Source: Udeniomyces pyricola (Eukaryota; Basidiomycota; Tremellomycetes; Cystofilobasidiales; Mrakiaceae). Taken from it: a stretch of DNA of 64,000 bases. The notes beneath the pieces are model-generated. The model did not search any database and was not told the origin of the DNA. It saw nothing but the letters and a program-made list of their open reading frames with translations. The DNA is taken from contig BCIK01000004.1 in the NCBI GenBank assembly GCA_039545295.1, positions 621,389-685,388 on the forward strand, written 5' to 3'. Positions 26,855 to 40,032 of this stretch are shown here, in pieces (positions within the stretch are counted from its first letter, which is position 1; each line of letters opens with the position of its first letter). Position numbers and translations under genes: made by a program.

Positions 26855-29548
26855 ATGTCACACTACCAGGCCCCTGACGATGACCATATTCACGAAAGCA
26901 AACCGACCGAAATCCGGATCGAGCCAGGCACGAAATTCGAAACGGGTCCCAACGATTCTGTCGGCCTTTGGTTTACTCGAGACGACCCGGAGAACCCCCA
27001 GACAGGATGGTCTACGATCAAGCGTTGGCGAGGTAAGCAAGATCGAGATGGGCGCGGAGAGATAAGAGGATTCACGAGCCTCGGGGGATCTTGCAACGGA
27101 TGAGGGTTCTTATTGATCACGATGCTCGAGCGATTGAGTATGTCAGTGCTGAATGTTATTCCTCCGGCATGTTGTTCCAGTCGTGTTCGTTGCCCTTTTT
27201 GTCACCTTGACCTCTGCCTGTGAGTCGCTTGTTACTCGATCTGTCGTCCAGCCTCTCGGGGATCCCGTTCGCAACCGGATGAGTTCGTCACTTACACCAG
27301 CCAATCGGGTCGCTTCCGTTTCCATCCTTTGTTTCAAAGTCAATGCGACCGCCAACGGTACTGCATCAGAGGGTTTCCGGGAGGACCATCCCGGTGTCAG
27401 CAAACTCGTCTTCCAGACCTCGTCGTTCACGTACCTAGTCATGCTGGGAGTTGGACCCCTGTTGCTCGCTCCCATTTCTGAGACCTATGGTCGTCGCCCT
27501 ATGCTGGTCATTCTCACCTTCCTGTACGTCCGTCTGTGCGCAGCTCTCTATGAGGCTCACCTGACGCGTCTACTGCTGAGCTGATTGAATCTATCTGTTT
27601 AGTATCGCCGTCCTCTTCATCCCCCAAGCCCTCGCTCCCAATGTCGAAGCTCTCATCATCACCCGCTTCTTCCAGGGAATCTTTGCCAGTGTTGAGGGAC
27701 CAGTCTGTGCAGGTTAGAAACAACTCCGAATTCTTTGAACAGTGTGTTATCAGGGTTTGATCTGACCCAACGATTCCCCTCGGCCTCTTCAGGAGTCGTC
27801 GCCGACGCTTTTGCGAAGCCCTCCCGAGGCCCGGCGATGGGAACCTTTGTGTTGACTGGTAAGAGCCTCGCCCTCTTTTCCTAAGGGAGGAAATTGGTAG
27901 TATCAAGTCTTCCACATCCTTACCAACGGTATGCTTACTCTTTATCAAACTTTTCTTTGGTCCATTGTTCTTGCCAGTCTTTACCGCCAACGCCATCGGC
28001 CCCCTGTGCGGGAACTGGGTTGCTCAAAAAACCAACTGGCACTGGGTCTACTGGAGTGAGCACGCAATCTCCTTCTCTTCACCCTGCCCATTTCCGGCTG
28101 TCTGACGTATGCTCTACGCTTTTCTTGATATTGATGCTATCTTTTCAACCATTTTAGTGCAACTCTGCAGCAACTTTGTCTGCTTCCTCCTTTGCTTCTT
28201 CTTCTTCCCTGAAACACGCGGCGACGTCATCTTGCACCACCGGGCCAAGCGACTCGCGAAGGAGACCGGCCGGCCTCACTTTGTTGTCGGCGTTGATGAG
28301 CACGACAGCTGGAGTGAAGCTCTCAAGATTTCATGCTTGCGCCCTCGTACGTCTTCTCTTCTCTTCAAAGCGAACGGTCGTCTTCAGTCCCGACATGACT
28401 GACCAGACGTTGGCCTTTACCTTGTAGTTCAATATCTGTTCACGGAGCCCATCGTTTCTGTCCTCGCCCTTTACGTCGGGTTTTGCTGGGGAATCGTCTT
28501 CCTCTTAGTCGGCACGATCGTTCTCGTCTTCAAAGACACCTATGGCTTCAGCACTGGTCAAGCCGGAACCGTCCTCATCACCGGGTTCATTGGCGCCTTT
28601 ATTGCGTGGTGCTTCAACATCACCATTCAGGAGCGCTTCTACCAGAAGGCCCTCGTCAAGGGACACGGTCGAGCAAAGCCCGAGGCGAGGCTTTACGCGG
28701 CTTGCATCGGAGGTTTCCTTTTCGCCATCGGTGCCTTTGGATTGTGAGTTGTTGGCTCTGATTGTTCTGCGTTCTTGGTGTTCATTCTTCGTACACCAAC
28801 TCGGTTTCTCAGCTGACGTCTCATGGCGCTCTACGCGCGTGTTTTATTCTAGCGCATGGACCGCGCAGCCTCATGTGCACTGGATCGCTCCGTGCATCTT
28901 CATTGTCATCATCAACTGCGGCATTTACTCGATCTACCTTGCCACGTACTCGTATTTGGGTGATGGTGAGTTTTTGGACCGTATCTTTCCTATTCCCTGA
29001 CGTGTACGCAGTTGTCTCACTCCTTTCCTTTTCCCGAACTCCTCCTCACTCCCTATTGGACCCGTCGTGTTTCTTCCAGTGTACGAGAGGTATTCCTCCT
29101 CGGCTCAGGCGGCTCAGAGTCTGCTGCGAAACATCCTTGGTGCATGCTTCCCCTTCTTTGCCACTCAGATGTACACACGTCTCCATTTCACGTGGGCTTC
29201 GTGAGTTCTTGCTGTTCCTCATCGCGTTTTCCGTTTGTGAACCTGTTACTCTAGATCGCCTATAGCTGACACCTCCGGTCCCTCTCTGTCCTGTGCTTGC
29301 TCCTCCCTTTCAACCCCCCTTCCGCCCTTCCCCCTTTCCCTTGCTTCTTGCTCTATCTCAACAGTACTACGGTCGGGTTCATTGCTCTTGCATTTGCCCC
29401 AGTGCCGACGCTCCTCGTTTTATACGGCGAACGGCTGCGAGCGAGATCCAAGGTTGCCGTCCACCTTGCCAACTTGGAAGGCACCGTTCTTGCCGATGAG
29501 CCCGAGGAGACGCCCGAGACTCGGGTGACAAAGGGACTTCATGCTTAG
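26855..29548 (+). CDS. MFS transporter, DHA1 (drug/polyamine H+ antiporter) type
   Basis: Plasma-membrane proton-coupled exporter-like protein, about 500 residues in some ten exons. Exon 1 (26855-27032) is hydrophilic and ends in the family segment DPENPQTGWSTIKRWR. Later exons carry the transmembrane helices. Markers: GVGPLLLAPISETYGRRPM (27445-27510), the cytoplasmic loop 2-3 signature G-x-x-x-D/E-R-x-G-R-R form; RFFQGIFASVEGPV (27665-27710); GNWVAQKTNWHWVYW (28010-28055), the motif after TM5; PETRGDVIL (28210), the end of the first half; and TRLHFTWAS then TVGFIALAFAPVPTLL (29180-29430), the last helices. It ends with a charged cytoplasmic tail (TRVTKGLHA). Exon 2 is 27181-27219; other boundaries are approximate. 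Substrate cannot be told; a polyamine, drug or toxic-compound exporter is usual for the subfamily. Confidence 0.9.
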
Positions 29549-30350
29549 ATGCTTTGGAAGGAGGAAAGGAGGGAGGGAGACGAGAGGTTTCGTCATACTT
29601 AGATTTGTGAATTAGAGGGGTTGTGTCATGCCAGCACGGAGGGTTAATTTACTACACAAGGGGTTCAGCACTGATATCCTTGATAGATAGGGTGTGTTTA
29701 GATTTTAGTCGTGTACTATGTGATATAGTTGACCCATTGTAGGTTGAGCTTATAGTGACGCGCATGCATGGATGTGATCGAGTGATAGACAGGGGCCGGA
29801 TGACGATGGTGATATATATATGTATATATTGAGGTATGTCGATTGCCGATCAGGCGCGATGATCAAAGAAGTACAGCTGAAGATGGATCGAGGCAATCTA
29901 TAGAATAGGATGATAGGACGCAAGAAGAAGGCGTCGTCGATCAAGATCCTGATGGATATGCTATATATATATATATATATATATATCATGTATAATAATG
30001 TAACATGGAAACTCCACTCGATCAAGCAATGCCAAGCCCCCGCCGAGGTGCGACCTTCCTGCCTGGACGTTCTTCCCCTCAAACGACAACAACCCTTAAC
30101 TTCCTTTCCTTTCCTCTCTTCACCGGTCACCAACGAGCAACCTGTCCTTCTCTCTCTCTCTCTCCCATCCCTCCGTGCCACACCTTGTACTCCATCCCAT
30201 CCCTGCCGCCTTTGGAATTCGGCCTCTCTGTCTCTACTCGAAACCCAACCTCTCTATCTCGCGATCGATTGCGTCGGTCCTCCTCCTCTCGTCCCCCGCC
30301 TTTACCCCTCTCGTCGCCCCTCTTCCCGATCACCTGAGCTTGCCCACAGG
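29549..30350. other. Intergenic region with AT microsatellites
   Basis: Separates the MFS transporter from the RA-PH gene, both on +. It holds TA-dinucleotide runs near 29813-29830 and 29961-29987. C/T-rich sequence from about 30080 on is probably the leader (and perhaps first exon) of the RA-PH gene, whose start codon I could not fix. Confidence 0.5.
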
Positions 30351-33300
30351 GTTTGCCATCGTCATCCTCTACTACCCTTACAGCATTCGACGTTGAACCC
30401 CTCTTCCCCTCGAGCGTTCGTCCTATCGGTTTAGGTTTCAACGGCCAAACGTCAAACGACGACTCCGACAAGCACCCTCGCGTCAGCCCCGAATTTAAGG
30501 TGCGTCTTGGTTTGGAGCGCGTTGTTGATTGTCTGCGCGACCGTCGAGTGCGGCCCGTCGTGTGACGAGACGCGTGACTCTCTCGGTTGGTCGACGACTT
30601 GGCTGACTGTGATGGGTCTGATGGGATGATACGATACATGGTCTATGAACCAAGAGGTCTCCAAGAAGGACGAGGATGGATAGCGTGTGCGCTACGTCAT
30701 GATTTGATAGCTGACGTCCGGCTTCCTCCTTTCTCTCTGATTCCTTTCCCCCTTTCTCTGGTCGCGCGCCCCCCTCGCGTCTCTTCCGGCCTTCCCCCCT
30801 TTCTGGCTCTCCGCCTTTCCATTTCCCTCCCTGGCCCTTCCTTTCCCCGCCGCCCTTGCGCCCAGAGCTCAACGCGTTCCGAAAGCCCTTCTTCGTCAGA
30901 TTCATATCCTCCCCCCCCCCTTTCAACGTCCAACTCGCTCCACTCGACCCCTGCCGTCCCCCTTACTCCGCCTGGCATGCACTTTACCTCGACTGAGCCC
31001 GCAAGAGGCCTATCCCCCTTGCCCTCAATCTCTAGGTTCGGCTCGCTTGGTCGCAAGAAGAGCAAAGCTCGACCTCCCCCATTGAATTTGCCATCGGATG
31101 AGGTGAGAGAATCTCTACTATTCCATCCATTTAGACGGCTCTGCCTGCTCGACTTGGCAAAGCTGATGGATCGACGTGCTTGATTTCTATCTCCTTCTGT
31201 CCAACCCCTTCCCTTTCCTTGCCAGCCTACCTCGACTCCTACCACACCCATGCTTTCTCCTCCTATCCCCTCGCCTACCTTCTCTCTCACATTCAATCCA
31301 TCCAACGAGACGACGACATCCTCGACTGCGTCGCTTCCCCTCCCCTTGACACCTCCCGTTAGCGTCCAATATGCCGCCCCCTTCCCTGGTTTCCCCGTTA
31401 GAACAGGACTCAAGTCCCTACGCTCCCAATCACATACCGGCAATGAGCTCGGCTCAGATTCTGATAGGGATTTTCGAGGTGAACCAAGAACCGACGACCT
31501 AGACGCCAAGCTGTCCCACCCTGTTCGACCACGACCCCGCTCTAGAAGCATCTCGGCTCACGCAACGACGGGGAGATCGCTCTCTCCCTTGCCAACGTCA
31601 ACGACAACGGCTTCTCCTCTCAGCAACACCAGTAACACCGTGACGGCATCGTTCAAGACCAAAGATGACAAGGACTCTTGGGCTCATCGCATCTCGGCCA
31701 AGCTGCGGCCCAAACGCTCGGTACCCAACCTTCGTTCCGCCAACGCCTTGGCCTTGACCACCCCGCCTGTCCCCCTGACACCCTCTTCGCCCGTCAGCAT
31801 CTCCTCCGCTTCTCCTCCCACCATGACAACAACGTGTGGGTCTGCCAGTATCGCTTCGGTCTCCTCCCCAGCCCTTTCGATGGCAGCTACCCCCCTCCCA
31901 AAGCCCCTCCCTGCCTCCCAGCTCAAGGCCTCTCCCTCAGGAACCATTCTCTCCCTACCCGCTCCTCGAGACCCTTTTGCTGCACCATCCTCTGCCATGA
32001 GCTCTCCCATCGTTGCTCACTTCTCCTCTTCGCCTACGACGTCGTCGCCCGCCCGACCGCGAACGCTGAGCCAGCTGTCTCAAGCCCCCGAGATGCACGT
32101 CGGCATCAACGGGCTCAAGAGTCCGCGGCTGAGCCCGAGCATGCTTGACCTCGCTCTCGAAGCGAGGGGCCTGATCCAGCAGGCAGGCGTCCATTCAAGG
32201 CACCCCAAGGATATCTCGGGGGCTTCAGGCGGCGAGAGTCCCCTGATCCGACCGAGTCAACCCTGGGTCACCGACGAATTGCCCAAAGGACCCAACAATC
32301 CTGTTCCAATCAAATCGACGACTTCATCTTCATCCTCTCCCACGAGCTGCTCCTCTCCTCGTCTTCCTTCGATCGATCAATCTTCTCTCCACTTCCATTC
32401 CAATGCGTCTTCGTCGTCGGTTGACTCCCGACGTTCCCTCTCTCGCCCCGTCAACGAGCGGCGGTCATCGAGCCGTTCGTCCCAGCGATCTGACTACCCA
32501 CCACCCATGCCGCCCCCAACAAGTCCCCTTCCACCAATCCCTACCGCTGGACATCTCACTGGACAATGTCCGTCGTCGTCTTCACCATCGTCTCCGGTGC
32601 TCGAGAAACCTGCGGAGGAGTCGGCTCTCATCACCTCTCGAGCGAACGAAGGGGAAGACGGTCGTGGTCGAGGATTTGAGCGACGGTCCAACAGCATCAG
32701 GAGCAACAAGGGTGGTTTACCTCCTCCTCCAGCCGGCCCCAATCGACGTCCATCGAACAACGACCTCACTCGAAACGTCAACAGCAACGGCGACGACGGT
32801 GGTGACCGCGATCGAAGCCGCAACGGGGATGACAACGGAGGACGTCGTTCGCGAGCTCACTCTACTGCGTCGACGTCTTCCTCGAGCTCCTCATCGAGCT
32901 CGTCCTCGTCCGCTGGGTCTGATTCCGAGCATGAAGGTCCTCAAGAGCACCTTGCCGACTCTGATGACGATGTTCCTCTCGCTGTCGCTCATCCCGCGGC
33001 TCTCACCGCCCAAAAGTCACTTCGTCACTCTCGGAAGAAGGAAAAGTACGAGCGACGTTTGCGGGAGAACAGCAAACGTGCCCCTTCTGACAAGGGCAAA
33101 GATAGGCGCCGGGAGCCACGTCTTGCTGCAGAGGCCGGACAGGAACCTGCCGCTGGGCTCAGCAGCGCGGTTGGGTATGGAGGCGAGGGAGGAATTCAAG
33201 CGGAGGAGCTCGAGCGAAAGCTCATGGCTCATCTCCACGCCGCGAACAGTGTTCGCGTCAAGAACTCTTCCCCTGCCCACGCCGGTCTTGACGTCATTAC

Positions 33301-35424
33301 GCGGAGTCGAACCACGTCTGGCAGGGGAGTCAAGTCGCGCGGCGAGACTCCCAACTTCTCCGGCCCCATACCGGACATCCCTTTACAACGACCGATGGAA
33401 AAATCCCGAACGCTACCGCTTGCTCAACCCCTTCCTCCTCATCATCTCCACTCGCAACCCTCATCCCACGTTGGGTCGACCATCCCGTCGAATGAGCACT
33501 CCAACCCACCATCAGGTTCACTGTCCCGCAATCGGTCTTTACGCGACCGATCGCATCCTCCCATTTCACTTAACAACGCGGCTCATCCGCCCCTGCCCAC
33601 TGGCGTGGGATCTATGAGGCGCCGCCCAAGCGAGCCGAATCAGCTTCCCACTACCTCTACCGATCACCCGAGCATACGACGACGCCCGAGCGAACAAGCC
33701 TCTCAGACTCTCACTCGGCAGCCGACGAGTGCCTCGCACACCCTCCCTCAGCCTCACTTCCATCAGCCTTCAAGTAAGACGGGGTCATCTTCGTCTCCTT
33801 CCTCGAGTCATCCACCTCAGCTGGGTTCGACTAACTTCCCCGTGCCGCCGCCTCTATCCGGCAGTCAAGTTACTCGTCCGACACCTGCCCGTCGCCCAAC
33901 CCTGCCCAACTTGCTGACCGCCTCGAATGCGTCCGCGACGCTCGAAGGAGGAAGTCGCCGGCCCTCTCCTCCTCGCTCGCCGACGGCTGCGAGCGCGACG
34001 CACACGCTCCGCATGTTTGTCGACAAGATGGGCGGTAAAGCGGTTGAAGTCGAGGTTGGGCCTCATACGACGGCAGGCATGATCCTCTCGCTGCTCAAGC
34101 AATCGGGCGAACTTCCGGTGAGGAGCGGGGAGGAGATGATGCTTGGAGGATGGGCCGTTTGGGAAGGTGGGAACGACTGGGGGATCGGTGAGTTTTCCTA
34201 CTCTTCTGTCTGATGACCAATCCCTGTCTTTGTACCTTTGACTGTCCAGAAGGACGATAAACTGACATGCCTGCCCGACCCGTCTTTTTGCTTCTTTTTT
34301 CTTGCGTTTACGCGATCCTTATCGACCTCTGTTCTCCTTCTGCTGTGCAGAACGACCTTTACGCGAGTTTGAGCTCCTGTCAAGTGTATCGTCCTCCTGG
34401 AACACGGAAACCCTTCTCAACGCGTTCATCATCAAGCGGTGCAAAATTTCGGGCCTTCTCTCCTTGTCGGGTGTCCCAGGCTCGCCACCCAACTCGATCG
34501 GTTGGGTCCAACATGAGAGCAAGAAGGGCAAGTGGTCCAAACGGTTCATGGAGATTCGGGATGGGGCCGTTTGGCTGTGCAAGAATGATAGAGTTCGTTC
34601 TCTTCTTGTTTTTCTCCTTAGCCTTGTTCCCAAGGACATCATGGTTTCTTTTCTTTACGCTGACCTATCACTCTATCGTTTTTTTTTTTTTTTGTACTTT
34701 TGCCACAAACTCCCTCTCTCTCTCTTCGTCCTTCTGTTCCTTCTTCTACCAGGGCAAAGACGAAAGCTTCCTTTGTTCCCTCTCCGCTTACGACGTCTAC
34801 TCGCTCACGCGGCCGTACAAAGCGCCCCGATCCAAGACGTGGGGGCTCAAGTCGCAAGACAAGATTCAGCTGTTTGAGAACCCGACGGATTACATTCACA
34901 TCTTTTCGTCCGACGACAAGACGTGGGACGCACTATGGAGAGGGATCGTTCAAGCAAGGGTGCGTTTTCTCCTTCTTGTTCGATTGGTGCTATTTTGGTT
35001 GTTGTTCGGGTTCGTCTCTGGACCGCAAGGATTCGAGACAGGGCAACCGCTCATCCAAATTCTTTTCCTTCCCACTGCTTTTTCCACACGCTTGGCTTGT
35101 TCCCGTCATCTTGTTGCTCTCCAGTCGCATGCAATCACCTTGCACAATCCAAGTCTCTTTCGAGCCCCCCTGGTCGGGACCTCTGGCCCTGGCGGTCATC
35201 ACAACGTCCTCGGGTCTCCGACGCTCGTCAAGTCACCTACCACAGGTCTGGTCGATCTCTCCCAATTCGGAGCCGCCATCAATGCCAATGCCAACAGCAA
35301 CAGCACCAGTCCTGGTGTCGCAGCGCCGCCGGCACCTCTGTTGAGCGGCCAGATCCACGCGGAACACGTCAAGGAAAAAGGACTTTGGAGTAAAGGCTCG
35401 CTTTTAAGCAAGATTACGTCGTAG
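30350..35424 (+). CDS. Ras-association plus PH domain protein (RIAM/lamellipodin-like architecture)
   Basis: Large signalling scaffold candidate. The main exon (about 31228-34190) is Ser/Pro-rich and disordered, with an acidic/Ser tract and an Arg/Lys-rich helical patch. Near its end starts a ubiquitin-like RA domain (about 34005-34190: TLRMFVDKMGGKAVEVEVGP...), completed in the next exon by ERPLREFELLSSVSSSW (about 34350-34436). A PH domain follows (about 34490-34940: GWVQHESKKGKWSKRF, then the DDKTWDALWRGI helix). The tail ends LLSKITS at 35424. RA domains bind Ras-family GTPases and PH domains bind phosphoinositides, so a role in cortical or polarity signalling is inferred. Upstream exons are likely at about 30350-30497 (ending PRVSPEFK before GTGCGT) and about 30866-31100 (ending NLPSDE before GTGAGA), but no convincing ATG was found for the first, so the 5' end is unresolved. 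Some introns contain long T runs. Confidence 0.8.
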
Positions 35425-37037
35425 ATCGCAGGGGAGGGAGGGGATCTGTCAGTCAGTCCTGCCTCATGCAATGCATGGACCGGGGAGGATTCCTAGCAGA
35501 ATCTCTCCTTCGAGTTTTATCTTCCTCTTCCGCTTAATTTCTCTGAGTAGTTGTGGCGTCCTTTCTCTCTCTTCTTCCTCTATCTGGATCATTTTCCATC
35601 ATGCGTTAGTCCGCCCTTCTCGGTCTTTCTTCTTTCTTTTTTTTGTCTTCTTCTTCTTCTTCTTCTTTTTTCTTTCCGTCTGCCATCTATCCAACCATCC
35701 TCTGTATCGATCTCTCCTTTCTTCGCTTCTTCTTTCTATTCAATCTTTTTTGGCCTGACCTTCTTTCCTTACCTTGCCTAGTTGCCTATTACCGTGCCCC
35801 GCATCTTTCATTCCTCCTTCCCTCTCTCCCCCTTCCCACTGTGTTTTGCTTCTTCCCCCTTCGGCTGTTTCCTTTCAATCTCCTCTCCTTTGTTAACCTC
35901 ATCAAGCTTTTCTCTCCCCTTCCCATTCTTTCTTTCTTCCACTTCTCATCTCTCTCTCATACCCCCTCCCCTCAAACTTGATCCACCTTTTTTCTTCTTC
36001 TTCTTCTTCTTCTCCAAACGCCCTTTCGAGATGCTTCTCTCTTGTACATGGTGGCCCACCTCGATGATCGTCGTTCGTACGTACGTGTACGTACGTCGTT
36101 GTCGTCGACCTATCAAATCATCTCCTCTTTCTTTTTTTTTTTTCTTCTTTTTTTTCTGTTGTCCAAATCCATCCTGCATATCTATCCCAATATCTATTCC
36201 GACGCGTTTCCGAATCGAATCGGCCCATGCAACATGGACATGCCATGCAATCTTACTATCTATCTATATATAAACACCTCCTCCGGCTTGATCTTTTTTC
36301 CTTTCTTTTTTTTTCTCTTCTTCTCGCTCTCTCTCTATCTCGCTCTATCTTTCGTACTCTATACTTTTATCCGATCTCCAATCCCCCCATGCTAATGAAC
36401 GGACTCAGTAGGTTAGGTAGTTTTCATACTCAATCCCGCACGCCCGCGCCAGCCCGCTTTAGCTTCCGTTTGATCCAAATGTTCTTTTCATTTTCCCATC
36501 GACTACGCTACGCTATGCAATGATTATGCATTGGCGCGCTACTACTATATATATATATATATATGCTTATCTATGATTGAAACCATCTCCATCTGTGTTG
36601 TATATGCATGCCACGCCTCTAATGGGTCTGGTGATCAGCAAGGATATTTATATTTCCTGGTGAATGTCTCCATTTGCAAGGGGCAAGGAGGAAGGGGGGG
36701 GGGGGGGCTTAGTGAGATTTCGGATGCCTCGTTCACCCGAGATGTCTCAAGGCTTCTCCGTGAACAACACTCGTGCAAGGGGGGAGGGGGGGGGGGGATA
36801 TCCATTTTTCGATCTACATCGTCATAAATTGTAAACGCTCGCTCATACCATATGATTCCCCGTTGAAACCCTCCCTAAACCCCCCTTTCCCCTTTCCCTT
36901 CTCCTTCGTTCCAGCCCTCTGTTCCACCATCCTCATGAGTTACAAAGCGCCAGCACGTTTTAAAAATAAAAAAAAAGAAGAAGAAAAAAAAAACCCAAAT
37001 CGTCTCTCTTCCGGATTCCGTCCGGCCTAATCAAACT
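35425..37037. other. Convergent intergenic region
   Basis: Between the 3' ends of the RA-PH gene (+) and the R/G-rich gene (-). T/C-rich low complexity (35500-36400), an AT run (about 36545-36565) and two G runs (near 36696-36707 and 36781-36797). Phe/Ser-rich open frames are artefacts of pyrimidine tracts. Confidence 0.6.
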
Positions 37038-40032
37038 TTATCGTCTCCCATTTCTTGCTCCTCCTCCTCCACCACCACCACCACCTCCCATCCCCCTTCT
37101 CTTCCCTGACCCACCACCACCACCACCATAACCACTCCTTCCAAATCTCTCACTTTCCTCCCCTCTCCCTCCCCCTCCTCTCCCTCCTCCTCCTCCGCCA
37201 GTACCCATCATCAACCCCCCGGCCGGTTCTCCACCCGACAGGAACGATACCGGTGGAGGTGGTGGAGGTGAACTCCTACTTCTCCACTCTCTCCCTCTCT
37301 GACCATGACTACCACTACCACTACCACTACTACTATAACTACTCCCAACACCTCCACTCCCGTTGTTGATGTTGATGTTGTTATTGTATCTCTGCAAACC
37401 CTCCTGGGGCTGCTGCTGCTGCTGCTGCTGAAGATCCCCTTCGAACGCTACCAATGTCGTCGGTTTCCCTCCTGATCGATGGTCGCCGCCAAGGCTGCGT
37501 CTGGGAGGAAATCCTCGGGTAGAATGATGTTGATGAGGAAGCGGTTCAAGAGGTTGATCGAGTAGAGGATGGTAAGGACGATCGGGACCACTCTTGGTAT
37601 GATGGTTGTTTTTGTTGTTGGGGTCTTGAGACTGATACGGATGACGGGTTTCAGAAACGAAAGCCGAAGACGAAGGGTACGACGACCGAGGAGGGGAAGG
37701 AGGAGGAGGGTCAAACATAGGTCCTCCATCGAGTCGATCGAGGAGCGATCGAGCGGGTGGTGCGGTCGTCGTTGTCGGCGGCGTCGTCATCTTTACTACT
37801 GTTGCGGGAGAAGGACCGGAAGGGAAGGAAGGTGGCCCTGATCGACGGGGTGCATGAGAGAGGAGTGACCGAGGATGGGGACGACCTGAAGAAGAGGAAG
37901 CAGAAGAAGACGGTGGAGGAGGCGAAAGGGAAGTTCGACGAAGTCGCTTGCTTCCTCCCGTCGTCGTCGTCGTCGTTGTCGTCGAAAAGGAGGAGGACGA
38001 GGAAAAAGCAATGACACGGGGTGGTGGTGGCGAGAGAGGGGCGCGGGCGAAAGGGACTGGGCGAGGAATCGCGTCATCGTCGGCGGATCGCTTGTGTGGG
38101 ACGGAAGGCTGTATGTTATGTAGAACGGAAAGATGAGACGCCAGGAAAGCGACATGGAAGTAGATCGGTTGAATCATGGTCAGTTCTTCAAGATAACCAA
38201 GCACAAACACAAAGGAACAAAAGACCCAGACCCATCTCGAACCACATAACGACGTACCGAATCAAACGAATTTCCTCGGTCTCGATCTCTACCTCCCCCA
38301 CCTTCTCCTCCCGAGACCCCCGCTCCACTCAAACTACCACCGCTGAGGAGCCCGGCTCGCGAGGGATGCACATAAGGCAGCGCCGGCGACGCCGTCGCCG
38401 CTGTCGTCGAAGTAGAGGAGGGAACGATTCGAGTCGAAGGAAGGGTGCTCGCTTGAAGTTGACGGAATTCGGCCTAAGATTTGGTTTTGAATTGTTGGGA
38501 GAGGACAGAAGCGGCAGAAAGAAGAGCGGTCAAGGGCGAAAGGAAAGAGAGGGAAGAGAAGAGTAAAAAAATGGGCGAACGATCAGGATCACTAAACCCT
38601 TGAGATACAAACAATGCCAGAAGCGAACAAAAAAGAAAACGACGAAAAGAGAAGAATTCAAACGAACCTCTTGCCTAGAAACGACGGTCCGATCCTCTTC
38701 ATCCTGCTTCTCCTTCCTCCGGTCAGCCCACGCCCTCTTAGGTGGACTCTCCAAACCGTCCTTTCTCGTTCCCGGCCCACTCCCACCACCACCACCACCT
38801 CCAGCCATGGCCGATCGCCTCTCCCTATCCCTCTCCAGATCCTCTTGTTCGCGCCTCGCTCGGGTCTCCTCCCTAGCATGCCGTTCCCTGGCTACCAATT
38901 CGTGCTCCCGGCGCTCCGTCTCAAGTCTCTGGCCTCCACCCGAACCAAATCGATCAGCCCCCGTCGATAGATGTGGGGGGCTCAAGCTTCGTCTTCTGCC
39001 CTCGAAACCACCCGATCTCTCCCTCCTATCCAAGTCCTTCATATCCCTCCTCAATTTCTCCCTTTCCCTCAACTCCCTCTCGGCGGCTAATCGGTCCTCC
39101 TCCGCTCGCATTCGCTCCATCACGCCCGAGACCAACTCAAACTCTCGATCTTCCTTGGCTTGCCTCTCTGCTACAGCGGAGGAGGACGATACATCGTCGA
39201 GCCTTCCACCACGATCACTCCCACTAACCTCTCCTTCACTTTCAGCGACGTCGATTCCACCCCACCTCCGTTTACCGCCCGCTGGGATTGGTCGATAATT
39301 CGCATCGGTCCCGGCCAAGATAGTATAGCGATCACCCCCGCCACCAGCTCCCTGTCGAAGCTTTGTGTCGAGCTTGATCCCGTCAGGCGCACCCGGTCGG
39401 AACGGTGGGATCAACGACGACCGTTGTTGGTGATGCTGTTGTCGCAGATCGGAAGAAGGGATGGATGAAGTCGATTGAGAGAGAGGATGACTATCGGAAG
39501 CCATTCCTCCTACTCCTCCTCCGCGAGAGGACGGAACGGGTTGAGAATCAAACGAGAGCCGTCGGTCCGATCGACGATCAGTAGCGGGTGGATCCGATCG
39601 AGGAGAAGCCGGAGGTCGGTACAGGTCAGGGGAACCGCCTCGATTCTGAGCATTTGAGGAAAGTTATATATATATATACATTCAGGGGAGAGGAAGAGAT
39701 ATCCCAGAGAAACAACGCACGAGAGAAAAGGAGTTGAAACCAGCCGATTGGAAAGGAAGAAAAGGAAAAGGTCAGCACGGTCTAAGCTTTAGCTCCCTTG
39801 ATGAACAAGTGAGATAGAAGCAGAGAGGAATAAAAAGACAGGATAGATAAGAACGCGCCACGCACCCCTCGCCCATGACGACGTGATCCAGACCGGTCGT
39901 TCGATTCCCTCGCGCCAAAGGAATCCATCATGTCGACATCGTCATCCAGTCGTCGACGGGGCGCATCCCCGTTGACCGAGTCAGCTCGTGGCGTGCCGCC
40001 GCTGGTGGGGGTATTGTAATTGCTTGAAGAGA
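37038..40032 (-). CDS. Disordered Arg/Glu- and RGG/Gly-rich protein, unrecognised (possibly the 3' part of the WW-domain gene)
   Basis: Read on the minus strand: exon from about 40032 (SSNYNTPTSGGTPRADS... DVDMMDSFGARE); exon from about 39650 to 38660 with DRYTILAGTDANYRPIPAGGKRRWGG, then a long Glu/Arg-rich probable coiled coil (DREFELVSGVMERM... RREQEDLERDRERR) and a Gly run; short exon about 38475-38250; and a last exon (about 38100-37038) with Ser/Pro/Thr tracts, a poly-Gln stretch and a Gly/Arg-rich C-terminus ending ARNGRR. The composition suggests an RNA-binding or RNP scaffold protein; no folded domain was recognised. No convincing start codon lies just upstream. The first exon starts in phase 1, the same phase in which the upstream WW-domain exon ends at about 41493, so the two may be one gene across a 1.46-kb intron. 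Otherwise a short first exon between 40100 and 41000 is missing from this call. Confidence 0.6.

Noticed and set aside
37055..37370. + strand His-rich frame (poly-His)
   Set aside because: Antisense of the Gly-rich C-terminus of the minus-strand gene.
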